Assembly (NCBI GenBank): GCA_022360315.1
Contig: JAKSDA010000550.1
Coordinates: 1 to 54,297 of the forward strand
From: Pseudomonadota bacterium
Lineage (GTDB): Bacteria; Myxococcota_A; Polyangia; Haliangiales; Haliangiaceae
Reading direction: 5' to 3'
DNA length: 54,297 bases
Of the stretch, positions 33,274 to 43,029 are shown one piece after another (positions within the stretch are counted from its first letter, which is position 1; each line of letters opens with the position of its first letter). The notes below the pieces were generated by a model. The model worked only from the letters and a program-made list of their open reading frames with translations. It was not told the origin of the DNA and searched no databases. The position numbers were made by a program, and so were the translations under genes.

Positions 33274-34362
33274 ATGAGCTTTGAAAGCATACAGGAATGG
33301 TTCGATATCGCGTGGTTTCGCTTTGTCGTTGCCGCTGGCGGCGGCTTGCTGGCCGGTCTATTCATATCGAACCTGGTCGGCACGATCGCAAAACGAACCC
33401 GAAATACCCTGGTGAGTGACAGCGCTGCTCGGCTCAGCGCCCTCATTTTCGTGCTCTGTCTCGTCCTCGGCCTGAGATTCGGGCTCGAGTCCTTTGAACT
33501 AGAGCCCGACACCAAGCAACTGCTCGGCAAGATCTTTGTCATCATCATCTACGTACTGGTGACCTGGGGCATCACGCGGTTCTACGACGTTGTTCACGAG
33601 CAGATCCTGCAGCCGTGGGGACGGCGCCAGGAGAACATCGCGATCATCGATGTCCTGCGTACCGTCGCGATTGTGATCATCTGGATGCTGGGTGTCCTCA
33701 GTGCTGTGAACAGTGCTGGGTACAACGTGTCGGCGGTGCTGGCGGGCCTCGGCATTGGCGGGCTCGCAGTGGCACTGGCGGCGCAGGATACTGTGGCCAA
33801 TCTATTTGGCGGCGTCATCATTCTCACCCAAAACCCGTTTAAGGTGGGCGACAAGATCACGATCGGTGGAAACACAGGCTGGGTATTGAGTATCGGAATC
33901 CGTTCGTCGGTTATCGAGAATTGGTATGGACACAAGATCACGGTGCCCAACAAGGTATTCACCGATGGTCATGTCATCAACGTCGATGCCCGCACGGTCT
34001 ACTGGGAGGGCATGCAGCTGAAGCTGCGCCACGACAGCACACTGGAGCAAATCGAGCGGGCCATGGCGCTGGTGCAAGAGGTGCTCGACAGGGCCGATAA
34101 CCTGACCGAGACCACCTGGGTCGGGCTGTGCAACATCGGTGAGGGATACGTCGAACTCGAGGTGTGGTATGGCATCGAGAAGTTCGCCGGCAGCGATGAT
34201 TCGTATCCCAACGAGTACATGAAGATTCTCGGCGTAAAAACCGAGGTAAACGTCGCGGTATTGCGTGCGTTCGAGGAAGCGTCGATTCACCTGGCCATGC
34301 CTCTGCAGAGGCACATCGTGTCGCAGAGTACACCGGCGGCGTTGCCAGAAAGCCGGTTTTGA
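33274..34362 (+). CDS. MscS-family mechanosensitive channel
   Basis: 362 residues with hydrophobic segments near 18-40, 53-72, 82-103 and 123-150. The pore helix is glycine/alanine rich (VSAVLAGLGIGGLAVALAAQ), followed by DTVANLFGGVIIL and the beta-domain signature NPFKVGDKITIG and VPNKVFTDGHVIN. The cytosolic vestibule follows. It lies 76 bases after the dehydrogenase; it could be the last gene of the operon or monocistronic. If part of it, export or osmotic relief is plausible. Confidence 0.92.
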   Translation: MSFESIQEWFDIAWFRFVVAAGGGLLAGLFISNLVGTIAKRTRNTLVSDSAARLSALIFVLCLVLGLRFGLESFELEPDTKQLLGKIFVIIIYVLVTWGITRFYDVVHEQILQPWGRRQENIAIIDVLRTVAIVIIWMLGVLSAVNSAGYNVSAVLAGLGIGGLAVALAAQDTVANLFGGVIILTQNPFKVGDKITIGGNTGWVLSIGIRSSVIENWYGHKITVPNKVFTDGHVINVDARTVYWEGMQLKLRHDSTLEQIERAMALVQEVLDRADNLTETTWVGLCNIGEGYVELEVWYGIEKFAGSDDSYPNEYMKILGVKTEVNVAVLRAFEEASIHLAMPLQRHIVSQSTPAALPESRF

Positions 34363-34694
34363 TCGCCACCGTGACCTGCGATACCGAATCCATTGTCGGT
34401 GTCACCAGGGCTGTATGGACCGACCGGTGCGTCGGTTGGAGTTGTCCACTGGATCGGATTGCCAGGGTTCTGACGTCACAGCGATGTGTAATCGAGACAA
34501 AAATTTGTTTTGAATCGGGATAGGATCTCATAATGTGCCGATAGTCCAACAATTTGCTTTTTAACTGACAGGAAGCTTCTATAGCGTCTTGGCGTAATAG
34601 ATGTGATGATAGAGACAGACTGGGTGATGTGGTTTCATCGTGCGTGTAGGTGCAGAGTGGACACTCATCAGCAATATGGGGGAGCTGGCATCTC
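34363..34694. other. Intergenic region upstream of the DUF4157 toxin gene
   Basis: No gene is supported. It becomes AT-rich at about 34490-34610, which is likely the promoter region of the toxin gene. I see no certain -35/-10 pair. Confidence 0.4.
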
Positions 34695-36176
34695 ATGAGC
34701 GAGTATTTTTTCGATGATTCCAAAGACCACGACTACGTAGACGACTTTGATCGACCCGGGCCGATTTACCAACCGACCATCTCTCCTGGCAAGGTCACTC
34801 TGACTTCGCGTATCGTTCGAGCCGCCCCATCGACAACCAACAACCATCAGAATGCAGCACAAGCCCCGCAGCCCTGTGCACCCCCAGTGCAGCGCAAGGC
34901 CGAGATGCCACTGCCAACAGCCCCTCTCATCAACAGTGAGATGTCGGCCTGGGACCTTGCCATCCGCCCGGATCTTTACTCGCTTGCAGGTACTGATGCA
35001 CGGCATGCCCATATCCAGCGGCAACAGGTTCGCGAAACCGAGGAAGTAGAGCCACAGCCAAGACCAAGCGGTAGCGGCACTGCGTATCTCGAAGACGCAG
35101 GCACGGAAACCACCGGCGTGGCCGCGTATCCCAACCTGACTTACGACATGGCCGCAGGCAAATCCTTGGCCGCGCAGATGACCACTATGCGTGAATCCAG
35201 AGCTGCTCCCGATGTGGAGCAGCTTTTTGACGTGGCGACCCAGGGAAGCCCGCAGCAGGTCCCTTACCGCGCAGATATGGAGTCCGCCTACAACAGTGAT
35301 TTCTCCACCGTTCAGTCCTACATGGGTGCTCCGAGGCCGCTTGCACTGATGGGCGCCGAAGCCGCGGCATCCGGCGAAACCCTGGCGTTTGCCTCATCTT
35401 CGCCGAACCGAGAGGTTGTCGCTCATGAGCTAGCTCATGTTGTGCAGAGCCGGAAATCCCGCGTCAACGCCGTCATGACCAGTAGCGTGATCAGCAGGCC
35501 AAGTGATGCTGCTGAGGTCGAGGCTGACCGCGCCGCTGCATCTGTGATGGCCAGCGGTCGCGCACCGAAGATTACGCAGCGGCCATCGGCACGGGTCAAC
35601 CGCTCGTTCATCTCTTTCGCTCTCAAGATGGGTGCCAAAAAGGCATCCAAGGGCATGCTCAAAAACTTTATCAAGACCAAGATCAAGTCACGGATCAAGA
35701 AACTTGCCAACAAAAAAATGGCTAAGGAGTTCTTGCAAGAAGCCGATGACGTTCTCGGCGTGCTCGAAGATCCCTGGTGGGCCACGGCCATTGGTTTCGT
35801 TCCCATCGTTGGCGACGCGTTCGATCTGGTCGACGTACCGAGGAAAATCGCGCAGGCGATGAAGAGAGCGGATCGCCTTGAGGACAAGGTCAAGAAAGCG
35901 CTCCGGGCTCAACGTGTGGTGAAAGGGGTAAAGCTAACCGGTCGAGGCAGAAAGAAGATCGGTAATCTCGCAGACATCAAAGATAAAGATGCCGCCCAGG
36001 CAATCCTGGATCGCGGCGGAACACAGGCCAACGTCCGCAAGGCATTGGGGGACAGTGATAAACTCAAGGGCAAGACGGTGGGCGAGATTGCGAATATGGC
36101 GGCTGAAGGCGATAGCGCAGCCGAAACGGCGCTCAAGATTATCAAACAGGCAAAGAAGAAAGGTGAGCAGTATTAG
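34695..36176 (+). CDS. DUF4157 polymorphic toxin / contractile-injection cargo-like protein
   Basis: 493 residues from ATG 34695 (the frame opens at 34650); GGGGGAG lies about 10 bases upstream. Residues 1-195 are low-complexity and proline-rich with a QRKAEM segment. The DUF4157 (eCIS core) domain follows: YNSDFSTVQSYMG and the zinc-protease-like VAHELAHVVQ (H244-E-x-x-H248), with third-ligand-like EVEADRAA. Residues from about 360 have DPWWATAIGFVPIVGDAFD, a pretoxin-like hydrophobic hairpin, then a Lys/Arg-rich tail (KKALRAQRVVKGVKL, GEIANMAAEGDSAAE). DUF4157 proteins are often cargos of extracellular contractile injection systems; no sheath or tube genes are in the window. The C-terminus is the candidate toxin, of unknown activity. 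Confidence 0.82.
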   Translation: MSEYFFDDSKDHDYVDDFDRPGPIYQPTISPGKVTLTSRIVRAAPSTTNNHQNAAQAPQPCAPPVQRKAEMPLPTAPLINSEMSAWDLAIRPDLYSLAGTDARHAHIQRQQVRETEEVEPQPRPSGSGTAYLEDAGTETTGVAAYPNLTYDMAAGKSLAAQMTTMRESRAAPDVEQLFDVATQGSPQQVPYRADMESAYNSDFSTVQSYMGAPRPLALMGAEAAASGETLAFASSSPNREVVAHELAHVVQSRKSRVNAVMTSSVISRPSDAAEVEADRAAASVMASGRAPKITQRPSARVNRSFISFALKMGAKKASKGMLKNFIKTKIKSRIKKLANKKMAKEFLQEADDVLGVLEDPWWATAIGFVPIVGDAFDLVDVPRKIAQAMKRADRLEDKVKKALRAQRVVKGVKLTGRGRKKIGNLADIKDKDAAQAILDRGGTQANVRKALGDSDKLKGKTVGEIANMAAEGDSAAETALKIIKQAKKKGEQY

Positions 36177-36177
36177 C

Positions 36178-36609
36178 ATGTACCCGCAGCTCGAGCAGAT
36201 TCATGAGGGCGGAGGCAGCCTGCGAGCCGTGAACGGTGTTTTCTGGCACTCAGAAAACGAATCGGAATTGCCTGTGTTTGTCGCATTGTCGCTGGTGTTT
36301 GAAGAGGGAGAGGTCCTTGTCGCTGTCGAGGAAGACGATAGCCTATTCATTGGCGACGAGAAGATGTTGCGTACAGATCCTGCGACTCGGTCCGTGGCAT
36401 TGTCTGCCATGGCCCCCTGGAATGGAGCAATAGGACTTCCGTTGCTTTGGTCCTGGACCTTGACGAATCAACAAGGCTACGTTGATGGCCTGCAACTAGA
36501 ATTTGCAGCAAACGTGGAATCGCCTTCAGTGTTGATTCAATTGCTCGCTGTTGCTGGCGAGATAAAGGTGCGACAAATTCCGCCGAGTTTCATGGCAACA
36601 ATTTACTAA
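36178..36609 (+). CDS. Probable immunity protein for the DUF4157 toxin
   Basis: 143 residues starting MYPQLEQIHEGGG, one base after the toxin stop. The sequence is acidic, with alternating strands (VNGVFWHSENESELPVFVAL, SLVFEEGEVLVAVEEDDS, RTDPATRSVALSAMAP). It is short, cytosolic and has no signal peptide, as expected of an antitoxin-type inhibitor for a Lys/Arg-rich toxin end. No family is named with certainty. The role is inferred from position and charge complementarity. Confidence 0.6.
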   Translation: MYPQLEQIHEGGGSLRAVNGVFWHSENESELPVFVALSLVFEEGEVLVAVEEDDSLFIGDEKMLRTDPATRSVALSAMAPWNGAIGLPLLWSWTLTNQQGYVDGLQLEFAANVESPSVLIQLLAVAGEIKVRQIPPSFMATIY

Positions 36610-36969
36610 TCGGCACGGCTTTACCACGGGCTCACGCGAGCACGGGTGACCGAGCTCATGAACCTGCTCGAGCTACACTCAGCCGTGCTGGCGTATGTGC
36701 GGAGCTTCTGCCCGGCGGTACGCCCTCGCGTCTTGTTACGGAGCGCAAGCTATGCAGATTGACAGGACTTCCGCAAGAAGAGCCGATCGCCGCAGCGCTC
36801 GACCTACTGCCCGGATTCGCCAACTTCATCGGTTTCAATTGATCGGCTGACAGCCTTTGTCGATCCGGGCAAGAGGATGAGTCTTGTGGCTCGCGAAATG
36901 TGCGCATCTAGCAAGGAATTGTGCTATCCGGGTCCGGCATGCCTCCCTGCGTTCAGATACGATACATGA
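36610..36969. other. Intergenic region with a possible protein relic
   Basis: No complete gene. One plus-strand frame (about 36700-36841) reads LVTERKLCRLTGLPQEEPIA and then ALDLLPGFANFIGFN before a stop; it looks protein-like but lacks a start and family. The convergent STAND gene ends at 36970. Confidence 0.35.
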
Positions 36970-39900
36970 TCATTGCTTGTCGATACCCTCGCCCGTCATC
37001 AAGAGGCGGCACTTGACGGTGTACTCATGCTCAAAGAGTTGGCCAGCTTTGACGGCACTCGCCCAGCGCTGCAGGCACCTGCGGTCTGCGCGGCTCTGTG
37101 CCTCCTGCTGGTGTACCTTGTGAGCGGTGTACGCAAACCAGAAAGAAGTGGCCGCAGTCTGGGCGTGCTCCTGCAGGACAGGGTCGTCCGCGATGGCTTG
37201 AGCGTGGCCCGCGCCATTCAGACGGCGGTGCCACATGTACAGGTGTCCGACGCCGTCCCGAGCAACAGCGTTGTCGTACGGGCAAAGGGCGAAGGACTTG
37301 CGCAACCAGGAGATCGACGCTGCGGGCGCTTGCGCCGCCGCATCCCGCCACGCGACGACCATGCTGGCCAGCTCGGCCATATCGATCCCGGCCGCTAACG
37401 AGGCATCGCGCAACACGTCGTGCAGACCGAGCCGAGCCGCCACGGCCGCTAGCTGCTCCAACACGTGGCGTTTTGTGACACTGGTCGTTCCGGCGGCGAC
37501 CTCGATAGCGCGCCGCAGATGGTGCTCGGCATCGACGGCCCCCAGCTGGCCAAGAGGGTCGACAAAATCATCGATACAGGACAAAAAGACCTCACACACC
37601 ATGTCGTTGTCGGACCCCAGCACCGCCCACGCCTCGTCCAGTTCGCCCGCCCGCGCTAGCGCGGCGGCGGTAAGCGAGCGCGCAACGCTGTCGCGATGGT
37701 CCGGGATCAAGCGCCAAAGCTCCGCGGCATCGCCTGGAGCGCCCATCTCAGTTCGCTGCACCGCCAGTGCCCCGATCGCGTTGTGCTTGAGCCAGGTGTG
37801 CTCGATCGCGTTTGCCACGGCGAGCGCTTGCGGTAGACCGTACAGGGCCGCCTGCACCCTGATGGCGTCGTCACAGTGCCGGTCTATGTCGTCGTCCGCT
37901 CGCCATTCATCCTTCGCGAGTTGGTAGGCGTTGCGGGCCATCTCGGTCAGACCGGCTTCGGCGGCGACGCGGGCGATGCCAACGAGGGATTTGCCCTTGC
38001 CGTAGCCTGTGTGCTTCTTGGCTTGTTCGAGTGCACAGCGCAGCAGAAACGTCTTCTCCTCTGCGTCGGAGACTGTGGCGAGGCTGGAGGCGACTGCCAC
38101 GAGAGCATCGGAGTTTCTCTTCCGTCGTCCTTCACTTGAGGCCCCCTTTATCGCCCGTCGCAAGAGGTCGTGGCGCCCCGGAAAATCGCCAAACGCGACC
38201 ATCACTTCGCACGCCTTGGCCAGCTGAGGCGCACTGTCTTCGTCGATGTAGCTTGCGTAGTGCACGATTTTGCCGAACAGCCTCGCCAGAGGCCCGCTCG
38301 GTACGTCCAGCAATTCGGCCAGCCGGCGTCGCAATCTTCCCCGCCACCCGTCCGGGCCTCGCCATCGGGAGATACTCGCCTCATCGAGCTTCCCCACCTC
38401 CTTGATGATCCATGAAAGCGCATGGCTCTTCCATTGGTCTTTCAGCAGTCTCGAATACTCGACGCAGCGCAGAATCACGTCGAGTGGATGATCCAGAGCC
38501 GTACTGTACACTGCGGATCGCGTGATATGACTCAGGAGCCACATTGCGTCAACCTGGGACAGCCTGGAGACCACCTCGATGGCCTTGAAGTATGCATCGG
38601 TGGACAGATATCGCTCCCCGCTCGTGATCAGTATCCTGGCCAGAAGAACGAGACGTTGGTTGCGAAGCGCGGCCGTGTCGGTGGTCCTGGCCGCGCCAAT
38701 CGCCGCCTCGAACAGTTGCCCACGGGCAATGTCGTTGGACTGATTGAAGATCTTGAGAAGTGTGTCGTGAAAATCCGCGCCTCCGTCATCGGACGCGGTT
38801 GGACGAGCGACAACGTCGACTCGATCGACGAAGCTGACTCGGAACAATGCGTGGGCTGCGGCTGTGTGCCCATCTGCCAACAGGGCCAGGGTGGCGGCAG
38901 AAAGCAACCTGTTGCCGTCGTAGGTCGACCTGGTCTTGGCGGCTCGTACGAACATGGATTCGCGACCCGCAAGCAAGCCGCAGGCTGCGGCCCGACAGGC
39001 GATCTGAGCAAACGCCTCCTGTAGCTCTGCCTGTCGATCGTGGTTGCTCGAGCTCCTGGCGGCCCAGTCGAGAACTTTTTGGAACAGCTCGAAGCGCTCG
39101 GGAAATGCTCCCTGGGACAGGAGAAGCCGGGCGAGTGCCGTGCACAACCCCGGGCCTGAGATGTACAGCTCCTCGGTGACTCTGAACAGACCCATGATGA
39201 CCTGTCTCGCGGCATCCATGGAGTCCTGCTCGGCCAGGCGATGGGCGAGGGCTTCCAGAACCTTAAGCCCGACCGATTGAACCTTGTGTCCGTAGCCGTC
39301 CGGTGTGTTGAGATACGCGACGATAGAGGCACCGGAAGCCAGGGTTCCGGTATCTGCAGCCCACCGAATGATTCTGAGCAGGCCGTCGTTCTGCTCGTCG
39401 TCCATACGCTCAATGTACCCGAGCGCTTCCTCCATGTCGCCCTCCGCCGCCGCTACCCCTGCCAGCCCCACGAAGATGCGCTCGGTCGGGTCGGAATGGT
39501 AGGGAGAGACGTCGTTGGGGTCAACTTCCTCGCACGCGCTGAGTGCACGCTCACACAATGCTCGTGCCTCCATTCTCGCTCCTATCATGAGAAGCGCGTC
39601 TGCGACCCTAGATACCTCAAAACCGTTTATGTTCTCTGGGCGGAAAAAGGCGCTTTCCTGATAGCGGGCCGCCATCGCTCTTGTCTGCTCGATGTCGCCG
39701 GCTTCGGCGAAGGCGCAGCAGAGTTCTGCGGAACTGTTGGCCAGCGAGGACACCGCGGTTCGCTGGAGCGAACGACTCCGACAACCAACGACTGCGGCAT
39801 ATGCGTTTGTCCAGCGCGCACGCAAGTTCCTTTCCTGGACCGCCCGCGCCAGCAGGATGGATAGGATCTTGCGCCTCGGCCTTTTGGCAACCGGACACCT

Positions 39901-42900
39901 CTGGACGCTTCTCACGGCTTGGTCGATTACATTCAGTGCCCACTTGTCGGCACAGAGCCGCTGGCACGCGCGCTCCAGACTTGCCGCCTGGCCAGCAAAG
40001 GCGGGGCTGGAGCCAATGAGGTCGATGATCGAGCCCAATCCCTCGGCATACGAGACCTGGTCGATGGCGTCATCGAAAAGCCCAGCAACCTGGTCGCTGT
40101 CTCCATCAAACGCGCAAACCCGGGCGAGATACGCTGCGACCGGGATACCGTCGTGGGTTGCGTCCTGCAACACGGCACGCACCCGATTCGCGTCGGCCAG
40201 GAATGACTCATCAGTCCCGTCGAATGCGACGGCCCGCGCGGCAAAAAGCGACGACAATAGCTCGGGATCGTCCCGACCAAAATCAGCTTCGAGGATGATA
40301 CGTGTGGCCGCGTGAAGCAGGGCGCTCTGACGATCATCTGGCGCACTTGGCGCCCGGTCGATCAGACTCCTGGCGATGGATACCGGAATCTCTGACGATT
40401 TCGGCATCTGTGTCGCGAGTGTTGCCAGGGCGTTTACCGAACTGTCACTGCGCTCAAGACCCTGGACCAGTCGCTGGCTGTCGAATCGCCATGGAGTCTT
40501 TCCAGGAAGCGTCCCGAGTAGCCCGCTGAGGTTGATCACCGGGAACATCTCGAGGAGATGAGCGCATACCCAAAGCGCGACTTCCAGGCGTCCGAGCGCC
40601 GAATCCAGATCATCGGAGTCGATGCCCTGTAGCCGGTCGCAGACCTCCTGAATGATCGTCACGTCGTGTTCCTTCTCGGCCAGGGAGGGGTCCTTGTGCA
40701 GGATACACCAGAGGATCCACAGCCCGGAACGAGCGAGCTGGGTACCGTTCATCGCGTCGAGCAGCGGCAGGACTGTCATGAACTCGTCGGTGGTGGAGTC
40801 GAGATGGAGTTTCTGCACCGACAGAGCGGCCCGCTGCACAGCCCGCTGGCCCACCTCGCCTGCCCGCAGAGCGACGCGGCAGAGCCTCTGGTCGTCGAGT
40901 GGGGTCTTTCCATCCCGCGCGATAAACAGCTTGAGACCCGCTCCGAGCGTTCGAAAAGCCAGGTGATGGGACCCTGAATGAGCGATCTGATGCTCGAGCA
41001 GCTCACTCTCGGTGAGCAGTTGGTACAGCCTGTCGGAATCATTCCGCTCAAGTAGATGCTCGAAGCCGTGCTCAAGCGCATAGAGCCGGACGCTGCGCTC
41101 AAGTTCATTGTCGGGATCGAACGAGAGCCTGGACAGTCGCGTCTGCATCTCGGCGCACTCAGTTGCTCGCTGTTTCCCGAGCCAGTGCCGGAGGCTCTCG
41201 TGAAACAAGATAAAGCCATCATCAGGTGTCGCTGCGAGTAATTCACCACACGCCATGAGCGCAGCGTAGGCCCTGGTGTGGGAGATATCGAGGACTCTGG
41301 CAACCAGTGCCGCATCGACGGGGGCTCTGGCAACCGCGAGCAATGGCAGCAGTCGGTCGGCCTCCACAAAGGTGCCCTCACGCGTGATCCGCAGGACCGA
41401 CCTGGCGAAGAAGGACTCCCACTTCGACGGCAGATTTTCGGCATCGCCGAGCGTCAGATGCCCGTAGAAGAGCTCTTCGCACAGAACGTGCAGGTAAAGA
41501 GGATTGCCATGCGACACTGCCAGGATCGTTTCGACGTAGGAAGGCGTGAGCCGTGGGTCGTACTTATCCACGACCTGGTAGAGCAAAGCCCGGATGTCAG
41601 AACGTGAGAGTTCTCCCAGCTCCAGGCGCTGACATGCCTGGAGGCCGACCGACTCTTCGAACTGGTCTGCCACCTTTCCGGGTCGGGATGAACAGACGAC
41701 GACTAGGTTCGCGGTTGCGACAGGAATGTAGGCAACGATCTCCGAGCCTTCATCCAGGGCATCCACGACGAGCACCAGTCGCCATTCAGGATGGGCTGTG
41801 GTCAGCTGTACAAGACGTGCCTGAAGGGCCTGATCCTGCTCATCGACCGTCCCACCAAGAGGCATTTCTCGATGTCCGATGAGCGTATCCAGACGCTCGC
41901 AGAGAAAGCGGAGGAAGTGTTCTCTTTGCGTCGAGCTGGTGCCTCGCCTGATGAAGTAGTCGATGACGATCAGTGGGTGTGTGCCCTGGTCTTGCGGTTC
42001 GGTCTGCAGCGACTCGAGCACACGAGCCAGCAAGGCACTCTTACCCACGCCCGGTCCAGCAGACACCAGCAACGCGCCCGTCCCTTGCCGACAGAAGCGC
42101 ACGATTTGTTCGGTTTCCGCCTGTCGGCCGAAAAAACTCTGCGCCAAGGACGCCCGAGTCGCCGTGAACTCGTGCGCGATCGCCGTTCTCCGGGCCCACT
42201 GGTCGATCGGAAGAAGAGCGTGAAACGGGTTCCAGACCGTCTTGTCACGGTGCGGTTCGGCGTTCGCGGTGTTTACGTAATCGATGGACTTGCCCCTCAA
42301 GCCACGGAAGAGGAACACCACGTATTCACCCCGCCGCCTTTTCGACGTGTCGCATTTGGCCAGCGGCCAGAGATCGAGAACGCGAGTAGACGGATCATCT
42401 GCGATGATCGCGGCCGCATGTCGTTCGGGTAGGTCGAGGTCGACGGAGATCCGCTCAGGCCCGCGCAACACATGGACGCCGGTTGGCTCCGAGACAGCCA
42501 GGTCCACCTGCGTGAACACAGGCGATGCGAGCAGATGCGTCAGGATCGGAAAGTACTGTTCGCAGTGGGCCTCGCACACCTTCTCGTCGGGCGTGCCGCC
42601 ATGAGCATAGCCGTTGCGGAGAGCCACGATATCATACGCCGTGCTTTCCTTCATGACGCGATCCCAGCGGGTGAGTTCCTGCCAGCGAATCCAGGGCGCC
42701 GACACGAGATCCTTGGTTGCGAAATACAGATTCCTCCAAGTACCCATTGCCACCGGTTTGGCAAACACCTGGGTAAGCCGTTTTTGGTAGTCTTCCGGGA
42801 GCGTGGCTTGGCGCAGAAGATCGCACAGGGCCAGAATCGCCTGCCACTCGATTGCCCACTCGAATGCGTCGATGAGACGATGGACCCGCCGGAACTGGAC

Positions 42901-43017
42901 GGTTTCTTGCTGATACCGCTGCAAGATCTCGTACAGCGGGCCGGGAAGTTCACTCATACGTTGAGGAGGCAAGGAACCCACGATCGACCGTTTTCTCGAA
43001 CGCTTGACCATACTCAT
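36970..43017 (-). CDS. Giant STAND NTPase with N-terminal HEPN-like motif and helical-repeat sensor
   Basis: 2015 residues. The first 300 form a helical effector-like region: YEILQRYQQETVQFRRVHRL, and R134-N-x3-H139 in VALRNGYAHGGTPDEK, the RNxxxH of HEPN RNases. The STAND NTPase follows: GRQAETEQIV, Walker A AGPGVGKS (about 320-327), Walker B LVLVVDALDEGSE (about 413-425), then ELSRSDIRALL and HGNPLYLHVLCEEL (sensor-2/winged-helix region). The remaining 1300 residues are helical repeats (EQTRAMAARYQESAFF; AACGLLAGRESMFVRAAKTR), probably the ligand-sensing part. This matches Avs/NACHT-like antiviral STAND plans. It starts 12 bases after the DUF3800 gene, so both are made together. HEPN identification rests on one motif. 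Confidence 0.8.
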   Translation of the reverse strand: MSMVKRSRKRSIVGSLPPQRMSELPGPLYEILQRYQQETVQFRRVHRLIDAFEWAIEWQAILALCDLLRQATLPEDYQKRLTQVFAKPVAMGTWRNLYFATKDLVSAPWIRWQELTRWDRVMKESTAYDIVALRNGYAHGGTPDEKVCEAHCEQYFPILTHLLASPVFTQVDLAVSEPTGVHVLRGPERISVDLDLPERHAAAIIADDPSTRVLDLWPLAKCDTSKRRRGEYVVFLFRGLRGKSIDYVNTANAEPHRDKTVWNPFHALLPIDQWARRTAIAHEFTATRASLAQSFFGRQAETEQIVRFCRQGTGALLVSAGPGVGKSALLARVLESLQTEPQDQGTHPLIVIDYFIRRGTSSTQREHFLRFLCERLDTLIGHREMPLGGTVDEQDQALQARLVQLTTAHPEWRLVLVVDALDEGSEIVAYIPVATANLVVVCSSRPGKVADQFEESVGLQACQRLELGELSRSDIRALLYQVVDKYDPRLTPSYVETILAVSHGNPLYLHVLCEELFYGHLTLGDAENLPSKWESFFARSVLRITREGTFVEADRLLPLLAVARAPVDAALVARVLDISHTRAYAALMACGELLAATPDDGFILFHESLRHWLGKQRATECAEMQTRLSRLSFDPDNELERSVRLYALEHGFEHLLERNDSDRLYQLLTESELLEHQIAHSGSHHLAFRTLGAGLKLFIARDGKTPLDDQRLCRVALRAGEVGQRAVQRAALSVQKLHLDSTTDEFMTVLPLLDAMNGTQLARSGLWILWCILHKDPSLAEKEHDVTIIQEVCDRLQGIDSDDLDSALGRLEVALWVCAHLLEMFPVINLSGLLGTLPGKTPWRFDSQRLVQGLERSDSSVNALATLATQMPKSSEIPVSIARSLIDRAPSAPDDRQSALLHAATRIILEADFGRDDPELLSSLFAARAVAFDGTDESFLADANRVRAVLQDATHDGIPVAAYLARVCAFDGDSDQVAGLFDDAIDQVSYAEGLGSIIDLIGSSPAFAGQAASLERACQRLCADKWALNVIDQAVRSVQRCPVAKRPRRKILSILLARAVQERNLRARWTNAYAAVVGCRSRSLQRTAVSSLANSSAELCCAFAEAGDIEQTRAMAARYQESAFFRPENINGFEVSRVADALLMIGARMEARALCERALSACEEVDPNDVSPYHSDPTERIFVGLAGVAAAEGDMEEALGYIERMDDEQNDGLLRIIRWAADTGTLASGASIVAYLNTPDGYGHKVQSVGLKVLEALAHRLAEQDSMDAARQVIMGLFRVTEELYISGPGLCTALARLLLSQGAFPERFELFQKVLDWAARSSSNHDRQAELQEAFAQIACRAAACGLLAGRESMFVRAAKTRSTYDGNRLLSAATLALLADGHTAAAHALFRVSFVDRVDVVARPTASDDGGADFHDTLLKIFNQSNDIARGQLFEAAIGAARTTDTAALRNQRLVLLARILITSGERYLSTDAYFKAIEVVSRLSQVDAMWLLSHITRSAVYSTALDHPLDVILRCVEYSRLLKDQWKSHALSWIIKEVGKLDEASISRWRGPDGWRGRLRRRLAELLDVPSGPLARLFGKIVHYASYIDEDSAPQLAKACEVMVAFGDFPGRHDLLRRAIKGASSEGRRKRNSDALVAVASSLATVSDAEEKTFLLRCALEQAKKHTGYGKGKSLVGIARVAAEAGLTEMARNAYQLAKDEWRADDDIDRHCDDAIRVQAALYGLPQALAVANAIEHTWLKHNAIGALAVQRTEMGAPGDAAELWRLIPDHRDSVARSLTAAALARAGELDEAWAVLGSDNDMVCEVFLSCIDDFVDPLGQLGAVDAEHHLRRAIEVAAGTTSVTKRHVLEQLAAVAARLGLHDVLRDASLAAGIDMAELASMVVAWRDAAAQAPAASISWLRKSFALCPYDNAVARDGVGHLYMWHRRLNGAGHAQAIADDPVLQEHAQTAATSFWFAYTAHKVHQQEAQSRADRRCLQRWASAVKAGQLFEHEYTVKCRLLMTGEGIDKQ

Positions 43018-43029
43018 CGGGGCCTGTAC

